From Companilactobacillus zhachilii (GTDB taxonomy: Bacteria > Bacillota > Bacilli > Lactobacillales > Lactobacillaceae), in contig NZ_CP031933.2 in assembly GCF_003606365.2 (NCBI RefSeq), positions 2,542,001-2,606,000 on the forward strand: DNA of 64,000 nucleotides, given 5' to 3'. Made by a program: the position numbers and the translations under genes. Below are positions 42,741-51,682 of this stretch, in pieces (the stretch's first letter is position 1; every line of letters begins with the position of its first letter). Below the pieces are notes generated by a model. The model had not been told where the DNA came from and made no database searches. It was given only the letters and a program-made list of their open reading frames with translations.

Positions 42741-43807
42741 TATCTCACCCTCTTCGTAATTACTTTACTAGCAATCAAACTGGTTACTGGAACGGTCAAA
42801 ATAATCCCAATTCCACTAATCAAAAGTTGCGTAATTCCAAGACTTAATGTCATTTCAACGGTATAGCCAATTGAATTACCATTGCTTAAATAAAGTAAGA
42901 CAACATTAAGATTCTCAGCAATTACAATAAATAAGAGAATGTTAATTAACGGTCCAATTAACTCTCGACCAATATTGATACCTGATTTGAACAAAGTGGT
43001 TTCTTTAACATCTGTTAATTCCTTTTTCATCTCAATCAAAGACGATGAAATATCCATCGTTTCATCCAAGATAACTCCCAAGACACTGAAAATTACTTGG
43101 GCAAAGAAGACTCCTTTATACGGCTGCAATTCAAAATCATTCAGTTCGACATGGACGCCACTATATCTCGACATCCCTAGTACAAAAGCACTCAGTAAAA
43201 TGGCCGTTGTCGTAGCAATAATCGTACTAGAATATGCCATCAACGCTTGATACGATGGTCCTAAAATAACTAACAAGGCCGTTGCAGAAATCAATAACGC
43301 CGTTATAACGGTTAATGGCAACAAAACACTATTATGTTTTTGAATAATAATCTGCATAAAGCCATAAAAAATTGCGATATTAATTAATACACTAATAAAT
43401 AACTTTCGGCGGTCAAATTTCATGCAATATAACAAAAAGATAACTAATCCCGCTGTGAAAACCAAAACTGTATCACGCTTAACATTTTTAGGCGCATATC
43501 CTTTTGTCAAAATAACTTGTTGACCGGTTTGATACTTAATATCAGTCAATTGTGATTTGTAATACGTATTTTTAAAAGAAACTGTTTTACCTTTATCAGT
43601 AGTATTTAATAACTTCCCTGTCACTCGTTGGGTAATTTGGGTATCAGTATTTTTATATTCATCCGTCGAGGTACTGCGGTCAAGATTGGTAACCTGCTGG
43701 ACTTTCATGACTGGATCATGGTACATAAAACTATCAAAATAAGTTAGCCCAGTCACAAAAGCCACGACTAAACCAACTATTATCAGTATTCGTAAATTTT
43801 TTTTCAT
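42740..43807 (-). CDS. YibE/F-family membrane protein with extracytoplasmic domain
   Basis: 355 residues. One N-terminal transmembrane helix is followed by an extracytoplasmic domain (~25-120, with DRSTSTDEYKNTDTQITQRVTGKLL) and then seven or so helices with VILDETMDISSSLIEMKKEL and a final ILTVPVTSLIASK that mirrors the neighbour. The start is MKKNLRIL, with GAGGAAAA upstream. Together with the downstream gene it forms a YibE/YibF-like pair. The function is unknown; the duplicated C-terminal motif shows common ancestry. Confidence 0.8.
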   Translation of the reverse strand: MKKNLRILIIVGLVVAFVTGLTYFDSFMYHDPVMKVQQVTNLDRSTSTDEYKNTDTQITQRVTGKLLNTTDKGKTVSFKNTYYKSQLTDIKYQTGQQVILTKGYAPKNVKRDTVLVFTAGLVIFLLYCMKFDRRKLFISVLINIAIFYGFMQIIIQKHNSVLLPLTVITALLISATALLVILGPSYQALMAYSSTIIATTTAILLSAFVLGMSRYSGVHVELNDFELQPYKGVFFAQVIFSVLGVILDETMDISSSLIEMKKELTDVKETTLFKSGINIGRELIGPLINILLFIVIAENLNVVLLYLSNGNSIGYTVEMTLSLGITQLLISGIGIILTVPVTSLIASKVITKRVR

Positions 43808-43891
43808 AAATTTTCCTCGCATTTCTGCTCTTCTCTACATTATATGTTTTTTCAGAAAATATTTAATAATTTTCGTATTACAAATTTGTAG

Positions 43892-43920
43892 TTGACAATT
43901 CTCGGTGGTTGAAATATATT
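43892..43920 (+). promoter_or_regulatory. Promoter of the tryptophan transporter operon
   Basis: TTGACA at 43892, a 17-base spacer and TATATT at 43915: a near-consensus sigma-A promoter placing the transcript start about 25 bases before the leader peptide. Confidence 0.8.
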
Positions 43921-43952
43921 TGAGACATCAATTTGTTAGGAGAACAGTCATT

Positions 43953-44006
43953 ATGAAATCTATTAACTCTCTAAACATCGTAAATAATCGTTGGCAAAGC
44001 CGATAA
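43953..44006 (+). CDS. Putative tryptophan leader peptide (17 aa)
   Basis: ATG with TTAGGAGA upstream opens the frame MKSINSLNIVNNRWQSR, followed by TAA. It carries one Trp codon (43992-43994) close to its end, and it lies between a strong promoter and two tandem terminators ahead of trpX. The last codons (AGC CGA) overlap the left arm of a hairpin closed at 44055-44061, so ribosome stalling at the Trp codon could change RNA folding. This is the layout of a transcription attenuator; the peptide itself has not been matched to a known one. Confidence 0.65.
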   Translation: MKSINSLNIVNNRWQSR

Positions 44007-44170
44007 CTCAGATTGGTCCGAGATGGATTCAGTCTGAATAGGATTGAATCCGTGTCGGCTTATTAAACTATGATAATTTCAAAGCCCGCATGGAAAAATT
44101 TTCTTAAAATTTAGCCATGTGGGTATTTTATTTTTCAAGACAATCCCACAATGTATGGGGTTGTCTTTTT
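43997..44170 (+). promoter_or_regulatory. Transcription attenuator of trpXYZ with two tandem terminators
   Basis: AAGCCGA (43997) pairs with TCGGCTT (44055), enclosing a GGATTCA/TGAATCC hairpin (44025-44051). Terminator 1 is CCCGCATGG (44085) with CCATGTGGG (44115), extended by AAATTTT/AAAATTT, then TATTTTATTTTT. Terminator 2 is AAGACAATCCC (44137) with GGGGTTGTCTT (44157) and T-run. CCATGTGGG of terminator 1 can also pair with CCCACAATG of terminator 2, giving a possible alternative fold. Confidence 0.65.
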
Positions 44171-44188
44171 AATTTGGGGGATATTACG

Positions 44189-45196
44189 ATGAAACATACG
44201 GGAAGACTTTACGCAACACTTGCAGCACTAGCAATGTTTTTAATTTTTGCATACTTTTACACGGGGCGCGCTGATACACGAAAACAAAACGCGATTCCAA
44301 AAGTTGGGGTACTTCAATTGATGTCACATCCGGCTTTGGACCAGATCAATAAGGGTATCGACGATACTTTGAAGAAAAATGGATACATCGATGGTAAGAA
44401 TGTCAAAATTGAGTTCCAAAATGCTCAAGGTGACCAAAGTAATTTAAGAACCATCAGTAAACAATTCGTTCAAGATAACGTTGATGTAGCAGTCGGAATT
44501 GCCACTCCTTCAGTGCAATCACTCAAAAACGCTACTTCAAAAATCCCTATCGTTATGGGGGCTGTCACCGACCCAGAGGGAGCTGGAATCATTAGTAACA
44601 ATAACAAACCTGGTGGCAACATCACTGGTGTTTCTGATCAAGCTCCACTTGAAGCACAATTGGATTTAATGAAAAAAATCATTCCTAATTTGAAAACAAT
44701 CGGGATCATTTACACATCTAGTGATGCTTCGGCTACTAGTCAAATGAAAAAAATGCAAACTTTAGCTAAGAAAAAAGGTTTAACAGTTAAAGTTTCTAGT
44801 ATCAATTCAGTTAACGATATTCAACAAGTTGGTACGGCCTTAGCTGAAGGCGTTCAAACTATTTATGTACCAACAGATAACACCGTTGCTTCCGGTATGA
44901 AGTTGCTTTCTTCAATCGCCGCTAAGCAAAATATCGCTGTTTTCCCTGCTGCTACAACCATGGTTAAAGATGGCGGATTAGCTACGGTCGGCTTGAGTCA
45001 ATATGAACTCGGTGAAGAAACTGGTAAACATGTTGTTCGTATTTTGCAACACAAAGAAGACCCTGCTACAACACCTGTTACTTTCATGAAAAAAGGTCAT
45101 CTAATGCTTAATGAAAAAATGGCTCAAAAACTCAATATTCAATTCCCAGATTCACTCGTTAAGGAAGCTCAAAAGAAAGGACAAATTATCAAATGA
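44189..45196 (+). CDS. trpX: Tryptophan ABC transporter substrate-binding protein
   Basis: A 335-residue lipoprotein-like or membrane-anchored binding protein of the ABC_sub_bind (TrpX) family. The N-terminus has an uncleaved-type hydrophobic segment (LYATLAALAMFLIFAYFYTG) with no lipobox Cys. The body has VGVLQLMSHPALDQINKGI, FVQDNVDVAVGIATPSVQS and IPIVMGAVTDPEGAG. The start is MKHTGRLY with TTGGGGGAT upstream; an upstream in-frame start lies inside terminator 2. It overlaps trpY by 4 bases. The Trp-codon leader and homology agree on tryptophan as ligand. Confidence 0.88.
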   Translation: MKHTGRLYATLAALAMFLIFAYFYTGRADTRKQNAIPKVGVLQLMSHPALDQINKGIDDTLKKNGYIDGKNVKIEFQNAQGDQSNLRTISKQFVQDNVDVAVGIATPSVQSLKNATSKIPIVMGAVTDPEGAGIISNNNKPGGNITGVSDQAPLEAQLDLMKKIIPNLKTIGIIYTSSDASATSQMKKMQTLAKKKGLTVKVSSINSVNDIQQVGTALAEGVQTIYVPTDNTVASGMKLLSSIAAKQNIAVFPAATTMVKDGGLATVGLSQYELGEETGKHVVRILQHKEDPATTPVTFMKKGHLMLNEKMAQKLNIQFPDSLVKEAQKKGQIIK

Positions 45197-46083
45197 ATTT
45201 AATCGTCTCTACTATAAGTCAAGGTTTCATCTGGTCAATCATGGCCATCGGATTATTCATTACCTTCCGGATTTTGGACTTCCCCGATATGACCGTCGAA
45301 GGTAGTTTTCCCTTGGGGGCTGTCACAGCCGTCAGTTTAATTCAAAGTGGTCATTCAACTATTTATTCACTTTTCATTGCTTTTATTTTCGGATGTTTAG
45401 CCGGATTCGCCACAGCTTTTCTATACGCTAAACTCAATGTTCCCATCTTGTTGGCCGGAATTTTAACAATGACCGCTCTATACTCAATCAACTTACGTAT
45501 TCTCGGTAAAGCCAACATGTCATTGACTAAATCAGCTAATATTTTCAATCAATTTGGTTTAGATAAATTACCAACTAACTTTAACGGTATTATTTTAGGA
45601 ATCATCATTATTGCTTTGATTATCTTCCTATTGATCCTCTTCCTAAATACTGAAAAAGGTCAGGCTGTCATCGCTACTGGTGATAACGAAACGATGGCCG
45701 CATCCCTTGGTATCAATACAACTGTGATGAAATTTATCGGGTTGATGGTCTCAAACGGAATCGTTGCCTTAACTGGTGGTTTAATCGCTCAACAAAACGG
45801 TTTTGCGGACGTCAACATGGGTATCGGTGTCATCGTTATCGGTCTATCCGCTATTATTATCGGTGAAGTTATTTACCCAGATGTTCCTTTGAGTATTCGA
45901 CTAATTACTGTCGTTATTGGTAGTATCGTCTACCGTTTAATTTTAATGATTGTGCTCCAACTAGGCTTCAACACCAACGACTTGAAACTTATTTCAGCCA
46001 TCATTTTGGCACTCTGCTTGGCTCTACCAACAATCCGTGCCCAATTCCTAAAGACTATGCGAAACGGGGTTAAAACTAAATGA
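45193..46083 (+). CDS. trpY: Tryptophan ABC transporter permease
   Basis: A 296-residue permease of the branched-chain/LivHM-like type (TrpY): about eight helices, FRILDFPDMTVEGSFPLGAVTAV near the N-terminus, TGDNETMAASLGINTTVMKFIGLMVSNGIVALTGGLIAQQ mid-protein. Start overlaps trpX stop, end overlaps trpZ start (ATGA-type), so the three are one transcript and stoichiometrically coupled. Confidence 0.9.
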   Translation: MNLIVSTISQGFIWSIMAIGLFITFRILDFPDMTVEGSFPLGAVTAVSLIQSGHSTIYSLFIAFIFGCLAGFATAFLYAKLNVPILLAGILTMTALYSINLRILGKANMSLTKSANIFNQFGLDKLPTNFNGIILGIIIIALIIFLLILFLNTEKGQAVIATGDNETMAASLGINTTVMKFIGLMVSNGIVALTGGLIAQQNGFADVNMGIGVIVIGLSAIIIGEVIYPDVPLSIRLITVVIGSIVYRLILMIVLQLGFNTNDLKLISAIILALCLALPTIRAQFLKTMRNGVKTK

Positions 46084-46829
46084 AACCATTACTAGAAATC
46101 AAAGACGCCGTTAAGACGATTTACAATGACGACGAAAATTTGAACATTTTAAATAACATCAATTTAACCATCAATCCCAAAGATTTCTTAGTCGTTTTAG
46201 GAACCAATGGTGCTGGTAAATCAACCTTGTTAGACGCTATTACAGGAACTAATCGCTTAACTTCTGGACAAATTCTTTTGAATGGTGAAGATATCACCAG
46301 TGAAAATTTGGCAAAAAGAAGTCGCCACATCAGCCGTGTTTATCAGGATCCTAAATCAGGTACAGCTCCACGAATGACCGTTGCCGAAAACTTATTATTG
46401 GCTAAAAGACGCGGTTTACCTAGACGGTTAAGATTACGTAATTTAAAGAGTCACATGCCAGAATTTCAAAAATTAATTTCCAACTTACCAACCCTAGATA
46501 ACCGTTTGAATACTTTTACCGATAAGCTCTCAGGTGGTCAAAGACAAACATTAAGCTTTTTGATGGCAATTATCCAACGCCCTGAATTATTGTTGTTAGA
46601 CGAACATACAGCGGCGCTAGATCCTCAAACAAGCAAAGACTTAATGGAATTGACTAATCGGATCATTTTGGAAAAAGAATTAACTTGTATGATGATTACG
46701 CATGACCTTTCCGATGCTATGAAGTATGGCAATCGTTTGATTGTTTTGAAGAAAGGTGAAATTATTTTAGATTTGAATCAAGAAGAAAAGAACAAGTTGA
46801 CTGAAGCCGACTTGTTACAATACTTCTAG
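46080..46829 (+). CDS. trpZ: Tryptophan ABC transporter ATP-binding protein
   Basis: A 249-residue ATPase with Walker A LGTNGAGKST, signature LSGGQRQTLSF, Walker B LLLLDEHTAALD and switch histidine in ITHDLSDA. It powers the TrpXY importer and overlaps trpY by 4 bases. Followed by a strong terminator. Confidence 0.9.
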   Translation: MKPLLEIKDAVKTIYNDDENLNILNNINLTINPKDFLVVLGTNGAGKSTLLDAITGTNRLTSGQILLNGEDITSENLAKRSRHISRVYQDPKSGTAPRMTVAENLLLAKRRGLPRRLRLRNLKSHMPEFQKLISNLPTLDNRLNTFTDKLSGGQRQTLSFLMAIIQRPELLLLDEHTAALDPQTSKDLMELTNRIILEKELTCMMITHDLSDAMKYGNRLIVLKKGEIILDLNQEEKNKLTEADLLQYF

Positions 46830-46837
46830 AGATAGCA

Positions 46838-46870
46838 AAAAAGCCAGTCCATTTTGGATTGGCTTTTTGT
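46838..46870 (+). terminator. Intrinsic terminator of trpXYZ
   Basis: AAAAAGCCAGTCC/GGATTGGCTTTTT hairpin with T-run. It also lies close downstream of the convergent SLAP gene and probably serves both. Confidence 0.85.
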
Positions 46871-46886
46871 TTGGACAAATTAAGGC

Positions 46887-47909
46887 TTACTTGTAAACGT
46901 CAGTAGCTTTAACCCATTCGTTTGTAGCAACACGGAACATCTTTTCACCGTTGATTGTTGCATATTGGTCTGTAAACCATTTTGAATCACCACTTAGACC
47001 ACGGTTAGTAATTTCTTTACCATCAATAGTGTAAAGGTGGAAGTATAAACCACTGTTTGTTGTAACAATACCTTTTTCCATTACTGGAGTTGGTCTGTTT
47101 TTAGTAACTTTGATCTTGATATCTTTGTTACCTTTTTTGTCGAACTTAATTGTTGCATCGCTTGAGTTAACAAGTGTGTAACCAGCTGGTGCTTCAATTT
47201 TTGATGAGAATGTGTCTTTACCGTTTAATTGCTTGTAACCTACTTCATCGCCATCTTGGTCGATAAATGAAATACGTACTCTTTGTAGTGCGTATCCACT
47301 GTGGCCTTTATGACTTGCTGAATGGCCTGGATTGGTGCCTGGAGTTGCTGGCTTTACAACTTCCTTAAGGTTTAATTTTCCACCAGAATATTCACCTGAT
47401 AATTCAAATCCTTCAGGAAAATCATTTAAATTTTCTTTTTTAACTTGTTTTTTAGGATCTTTTAACTCCAGTGATTCTGGAAGTTTTTTGCTTTTTATTT
47501 TTTTAGCATCTAGAGCGTTGCCTTTTTCGTCAAGATATTGCAATTCAACTGATTGTAATGGAACATTTTCTACTTTTACAGTAATAACATTTTTTCCGTC
47601 TTTTGGATCAATTGTATATGATTCTTCAGTCGAAACGATTTTATAATTGTATGGTATCTTGATTTTATCTTTTGAAACTTTATTTTCACTATCTTTTACT
47701 TTAACAGTTGACTGAGCACTGTCTGTAAATTCAGTATCTCCAACAGGGTCACCATTTGTTAAAGTAAAGTTGACTGTTACAACTTTATTTTCTGTAGATT
47801 CAGATTGAGTATCATTTGCTGCCATAGCAGTAATATTATTTACATTAACGCTCCCCAAAACGCTTGAAAATAACAATCCTGTAATAATTAAAGTCTTACC
47901 TAATTTCAT
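46887..47909 (-). CDS. Secreted surface protein with MucBP-like repeats and one SLAP domain
   Basis: 340 residues. A signal peptide (MKLGKTLIITGLLFSSVLGS, then likely cleavage after AMAA) is followed by three beta-rich MucBP-like modules (ending around KVENVP, LKEVVK and IKVTKN). A C-terminal SLAP domain carries LYTIDGKEITNRGLSGDSKWF and FRVATNEWVKATDVYK. SLAP domains attach lactobacillus surface-layer-associated proteins non-covalently to the cell wall. The linker HSASHKGHSGYA is His-rich. GGAGGG precedes the ATG. It is a paralogue of the next gene, with one rather than two SLAP domains. Confidence 0.82.
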   Translation of the reverse strand: MKLGKTLIITGLLFSSVLGSVNVNNITAMAANDTQSESTENKVVTVNFTLTNGDPVGDTEFTDSAQSTVKVKDSENKVSKDKIKIPYNYKIVSTEESYTIDPKDGKNVITVKVENVPLQSVELQYLDEKGNALDAKKIKSKKLPESLELKDPKKQVKKENLNDFPEGFELSGEYSGGKLNLKEVVKPATPGTNPGHSASHKGHSGYALQRVRISFIDQDGDEVGYKQLNGKDTFSSKIEAPAGYTLVNSSDATIKFDKKGNKDIKIKVTKNRPTPVMEKGIVTTNSGLYFHLYTIDGKEITNRGLSGDSKWFTDQYATINGEKMFRVATNEWVKATDVYK

Positions 47910-48259
47910 TAATTTTCCCTCCGAAAAAAAATTGTCCTTACTTCCTCAATAAGGTAAACCTAATATATTACATCGTAAATTTTTCTGCAATAAATAAACT
48001 ACATATTTAAAATTCGTTGAGTTTTTTATTAATTTAACAACAATTATGTAATTATATATTCAGCATTTATTTTTATATAGATATAAGAATTTAATTATGG
48101 AAACTACATTTTCTTAGTTTTATTTAATAAATTAACCGTATTTTTCAAAACTTGCCAAGGCCATTATGATAATTGTAAATTTTCTTTACTAATTCGTTTT
48201 AAAGGCAAAAAAATGACCGTGAATTATAAATAAATTCACGGTCATTTTCATTATAAAAT
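47910..48259. other. Intergenic region between the two SLAP genes
   Basis: AT-rich, with the promoter region of the first SLAP gene (its ribosome binding site at 47920) and a terminator for the second. No further gene or RNA structure seen. Confidence 0.6.
48208..48250. terminator. Bidirectional intrinsic terminator after the second SLAP gene
   Basis: A 16-bp stem AAAATGACCGTGAATT/AATTCACGGTCATTTT with a 7-base loop. Confidence 0.85.
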
Positions 48260-49390
48260 TTAGGCAATATCAGATGCTTTTAGCCATTCATTTGTTGCAA
48301 CACGATAATATTTAACATTATTGATTGTTTGCATTTGATCAGTTGCCCAATCTGAACTTGCACCTAAACCACGGTTAGTAACTTCCTTACCGTTACCATC
48401 ATAAAGTGGTGTATAAGCAACATTCTTAGTTGTTACTGTCTTTCTATCAGCTTTCTCGACAGTTGAGTTAGTATCCGTATTATTGTCAGTTTGTGACACA
48501 ACGGTTACTTTATCGGCGGGAACCCATTCTGTAGTAGCAACTTGATAATAAGCTTTGCCATTTAGAACTAATTTATTAGCAGTCTTCCAATCTGAGCCAG
48601 GTGCTAGAAGACGATTAGTAATTGCTTTTCCGTTAACGGTATACAAAGTAGTTGCTGAAGAACCAACTCTGACTGTTGCAGTAAATGGTGTGATACCTTC
48701 AACATTCTTTGTAACGGCAATAAATTGAGTATTACCATCACTTTGAAGTGTCAAATCATTACTGTCTACAGTATAACCAGCAGGGATTTGATCAGCAATC
48801 AAAGTTACCGTGTCACCAGCTTTTTCACCAAAGACTTGGGTTCTACCAGCTTCACTATTATCGGCAGTCTTAAAAATAATTGTGTTTGTAACTTGTCTAT
48901 TTACTTTAACGTTGTATTCCTTACCTTGCTCTAAAGTGATGGTCTTGTTAGCATCAGCAGGCCATGAGCAACCATTTGGTAAGGTTGACATTGTATAAGC
49001 ATTTCCGTCTCCACCATTGATTGTTTCTGATTTAACTAAATTACCCTTTTGATCGACAAAGTTAACTTTTGCAGAAATCATTGGTGTAACCTTGACGCCA
49101 ACATTAGCATTGTCATTGCCAAAGACAGCTGTTTCACCATCTGCCAAGGCATATCCGTCAGGAACTGCTGTGATTTTAGCACCCTTAGTTCCTGTTACTT
49201 TTGTACTATTTGCACCAACTGTAGCGCCACTTCTATCAAAATAAGTTACGTTATTTACAACATCTGTATCTGCTTGTGTAACGGCGGCAGCATCATCTGA
49301 TGCGTGCACTGTTGCGGGTGTGACAATTGTTCCAAGTACCATACCTGAAACTAACATTCCACTTAATAGTAATGATGTACTCTTTTTCAA
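48260..49390 (-). CDS. Secreted surface protein with MucBP-like repeats and two SLAP domains
   Basis: 376 residues. A signal peptide (MKKSTSLLLSGMLVSGMVLG, cleavage likely after TVHA) is followed by three beta modules of about 70 residues (NVTYFDRSG..., AKVNFVDQKG..., NTIIFKTADN...). Two SLAP domains follow (TVNGKAITNRLLAPGSDWK and LYDGNGKEVTNRGLGASSDW), each closing with a YxVAT-EW motif. The start is TTG with CGGAGGG six bases upstream; the longer frame has no site. Cell-surface location and non-covalent wall binding are family knowledge; ligand unknown. Confidence 0.85.
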   Translation of the reverse strand: MKKSTSLLLSGMLVSGMVLGTIVTPATVHASDDAAAVTQADTDVVNNVTYFDRSGATVGANSTKVTGTKGAKITAVPDGYALADGETAVFGNDNANVGVKVTPMISAKVNFVDQKGNLVKSETINGGDGNAYTMSTLPNGCSWPADANKTITLEQGKEYNVKVNRQVTNTIIFKTADNSEAGRTQVFGEKAGDTVTLIADQIPAGYTVDSNDLTLQSDGNTQFIAVTKNVEGITPFTATVRVGSSATTLYTVNGKAITNRLLAPGSDWKTANKLVLNGKAYYQVATTEWVPADKVTVVSQTDNNTDTNSTVEKADRKTVTTKNVAYTPLYDGNGKEVTNRGLGASSDWATDQMQTINNVKYYRVATNEWLKASDIA

Positions 49391-49488
49391 AATAAACCCT
49401 CCGTATTCTCTTGTACTCAAACTAAATCTTAGTTGAGTCAAACATATGTTTCAAGAACTATCTTAAAAAGATTTTTATTCGCTGAAAA

Positions 49489-49818
49489 TTACATGCCAAA
49501 GCCTTCCGGAATCCCCAATGCAACGCGAGCATAACGGCTCATTTTACCAACATTCCACATGGGATACCAGACTAATTGAATCTCGCATTCTTCAATACCA
49601 GCAACCGATTCAGCCGCACTTTTTATGGAATCATTCAACATATCGCTCAGGGGACATCCCATCGTCGTCAGTGTCATTGTAATAATCGCACTTTGACCAT
49701 CTTCAATTTCAACTGCATATATAAGACCTAAATTGACAATATCGATACCAAGCTCTGGATCAATAACTTTGCTTAAAGCATCCATCACTTGGTCTTTTTT
49801 ATTTTTGCTTTCTTCCAT
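49489..49818 (-). CDS. sufT: SufT-like MIP18/DUF59 Fe-S assembly factor
   Basis: A 109-residue DUF59 protein: VIDPELGIDIVNLGLIYAVEI and the TLTTMGCPLSDML metal-cluster loop with its cysteine, ending ARVALGIPEGFGM. SufT-type proteins help deliver Fe-S clusters. ATG of MEESKNKK is chosen, with GAGGAAT upstream. It follows sufB by ~30 bases as the last gene of the suf operon. Confidence 0.85.
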   Translation of the reverse strand: MEESKNKKDQVMDALSKVIDPELGIDIVNLGLIYAVEIEDGQSAIITMTLTTMGCPLSDMLNDSIKSAAESVAGIEECEIQLVWYPMWNVGKMSRYARVALGIPEGFGM

Positions 49819-49851
49819 AATAGTATTCCTCAATAATTATATTTATGAGCA

Positions 49852-51243
49852 CTATCCAATCGAGCCTTCCATCTCATAACTAATCAATCGATTCAACTCA
49901 ACTGCATATTCCATCGGCAACTTCTTCGTAAATGGTTCCACAAATCCCATTACAATCATTTCCGTAGCTTTTGCTTCAGAAATTCCTCGGCTCATCAAAT
50001 AATAAAGTTGTTCTTCCGAAATCTTTGAAACTCTAGCTTCGTGTTCCATCGAAACGTTGGCATTATCAATTTCGTTATATGGAATTGTATCTGATGAAGA
50101 CTGATCATCCATGATTATTGTGTCACATTCAACGTGTGCCTTGGAGCCATCGGAATGTTTTCCAAAACGAACCGTTCCACGGTAATCCACTGAACCACCA
50201 GTTTGGGCAATCGACTTTGAGACAATTGAGCTAGAAGTATTTTTAGCGTTATGTATCATACGTGCACCAGAATCTTGGTGGATTCCATTACTAGCAACGG
50301 CAATAGATAACATCGTTCCGCGAGCATTTTCACCATTCAAATACACGCTAGGATACTTCATAGTCACTTTAGAACCAAGGTTTCCGTCGACCCACTCCAT
50401 GGTGGCATTTTCTTCAGCCGCTGCCCGCTTCGTTTCTAAGCTGTAAACATTATCGGACCAATTTTGAATTGTTGTATAACGGCAATATGCATCCTTTTGG
50501 ACATTAACTTCAACTACTGCCGCATGCAAACTATCTGATGAATAATTCGGAGCGGTACAACCTTCGACATAATCAACCTTAGCGCCTTCATCAACAATGA
50601 TTAAAGTTCTTTCAAATTGTCCTGAATTTTCAGAATTTAAGCGAAAATACGATTGAATCGGAATATCACAGCGGACACCTTTTGGTACATAGATGAATGA
50701 CCCGCCAGACCAAACAGCTCCGTTCAACGCCGCAAACTTATTGTCAGTCGGCTTGACCAATTTTCCAAACCATTTCTTAAATAGTTCAGGGTATTCCTTC
50801 AAAGCTGTATCAGTATCGGTAAAAATGATACCCATTTTCTCAAATTCGGTCCGCATATTGTGATAGACCACTTCCGATTCATACTGAGCTGAAGATCCAC
50901 CTAAATATTTCCGTTCAGCTTCAGGAACCCCTAAACGGTCAAAGGTCTCCTTCATTTTGTCTGGAACGTCATCCCAATCACGATATTTTTTATCAGTCAT
51001 TTTTTGATAATAGTACATATTCTCCAAGTCGAGAGCTGATAAATCAGGCCCAAAATTAGGCATTGGCAACTTCTTATAGAGTTCATACGATTTCAAACGA
51101 TAGTCTAACATCCATTGTGGCTCTTTTTTCTCAGCCGAAATTTTCCGAACTGTTTCTTCCGTTAGACCACGACCAGTTGAATATTTTGGTTCAATATCAT
51201 CGTGAAATCCATATTCATAATCTGAATTATTTAAATCAATCAT
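49852..51243 (-). CDS. sufB: Fe-S cluster scaffold protein SufB
   Basis: 463 residues. [52 protein letters not shown], and the C-terminal [21 protein letters not shown] segment of the SufBD family are present. SufB and SufD with SufC form the complex on which Fe-S clusters are built. The ATG used overlaps the sufU stop; a TTG one codon earlier is less likely. Part of the sufCDSUB-T operon. Confidence 0.93.
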   Translation of the reverse strand: MIDLNNSDYEYGFHDDIEPKYSTGRGLTEETVRKISAEKKEPQWMLDYRLKSYELYKKLPMPNFGPDLSALDLENMYYYQKMTDKKYRDWDDVPDKMKETFDRLGVPEAERKYLGGSSAQYESEVVYHNMRTEFEKMGIIFTDTDTALKEYPELFKKWFGKLVKPTDNKFAALNGAVWSGGSFIYVPKGVRCDIPIQSYFRLNSENSGQFERTLIIVDEGAKVDYVEGCTAPNYSSDSLHAAVVEVNVQKDAYCRYTTIQNWSDNVYSLETKRAAAEENATMEWVDGNLGSKVTMKYPSVYLNGENARGTMLSIAVASNGIHQDSGARMIHNAKNTSSSIVSKSIAQTGGSVDYRGTVRFGKHSDGSKAHVECDTIIMDDQSSSDTIPYNEIDNANVSMEHEARVSKISEEQLYYLMSRGISEAKATEMIVMGFVEPFTKKLPMEYAVELNRLISYEMEGSIG

Positions 51244-51682
51244 CAACTTCTTCTCCTAATGACTTTCTCAGTGCCCACCAACATAAAGTGGCACATTTTA
51301 TTCGAGCTGGAAACTTCATCACACTTGATAAAATGGCTGCATCGCCCAATTTTTCCAAATCCGCAGCTGACCGTTCATGTCCCATTACCATGTCTGAAAA
51401 AATCTGTGCTAATTCCAAACTCTCGGTTACGGTACTTCCAATGACCACGTCCGTCATCATACTGGCAGACGATTGACTGATCGTACAACCTTCGCCTGTA
51501 AAGCCAATATCTGTGATCTTGTCAGCGGACAAATTTATTTCCAAATTAATTACGTCACCGCAAGTTGGATTTTTTAAAGTAACGGTATTTGTAGCATTCT
51601 TCAGTTCATGCTTGTGATGTGGATGCTCTGAATGGTCTAATATCACTTCACGGTATAAATTGTTCAAACCTGATAAACTCAT
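51236..51682 (-). CDS. sufU: Zinc-dependent sulfurtransferase SufU
   Basis: 148 residues with the three SufU cysteines in [23 protein letters not shown] and [16 protein letters not shown], plus aspartate for zinc. It accepts sulfur from SufS and passes it to SufB. Start overlaps the sufS stop by 4 bases; its end overlaps the sufB start. Confidence 0.92.
   Translation of the reverse strand: MSLSGLNNLYREVILDHSEHPHHKHELKNATNTVTLKNPTCGDVINLEINLSADKITDIGFTGEGCTISQSSASMMTDVVIGSTVTESLELAQIFSDMVMGHERSAADLEKLGDAAILSSVMKFPARIKCATLCWWALRKSLGEEVDD

Noticed and set aside
43898..44080. T-box riboswitch for tryptophan before trpX
   Set aside because: No AGGGTGGNACCGCG-like T-box, Stem I motifs or specifier loop found. 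The short Trp-containing frame explains the region better.
47910..48259. CRISPR array or tandem repeats between the SLAP genes
   Set aside because: No regularly spaced repeats; only AT-rich sequence and one terminator.
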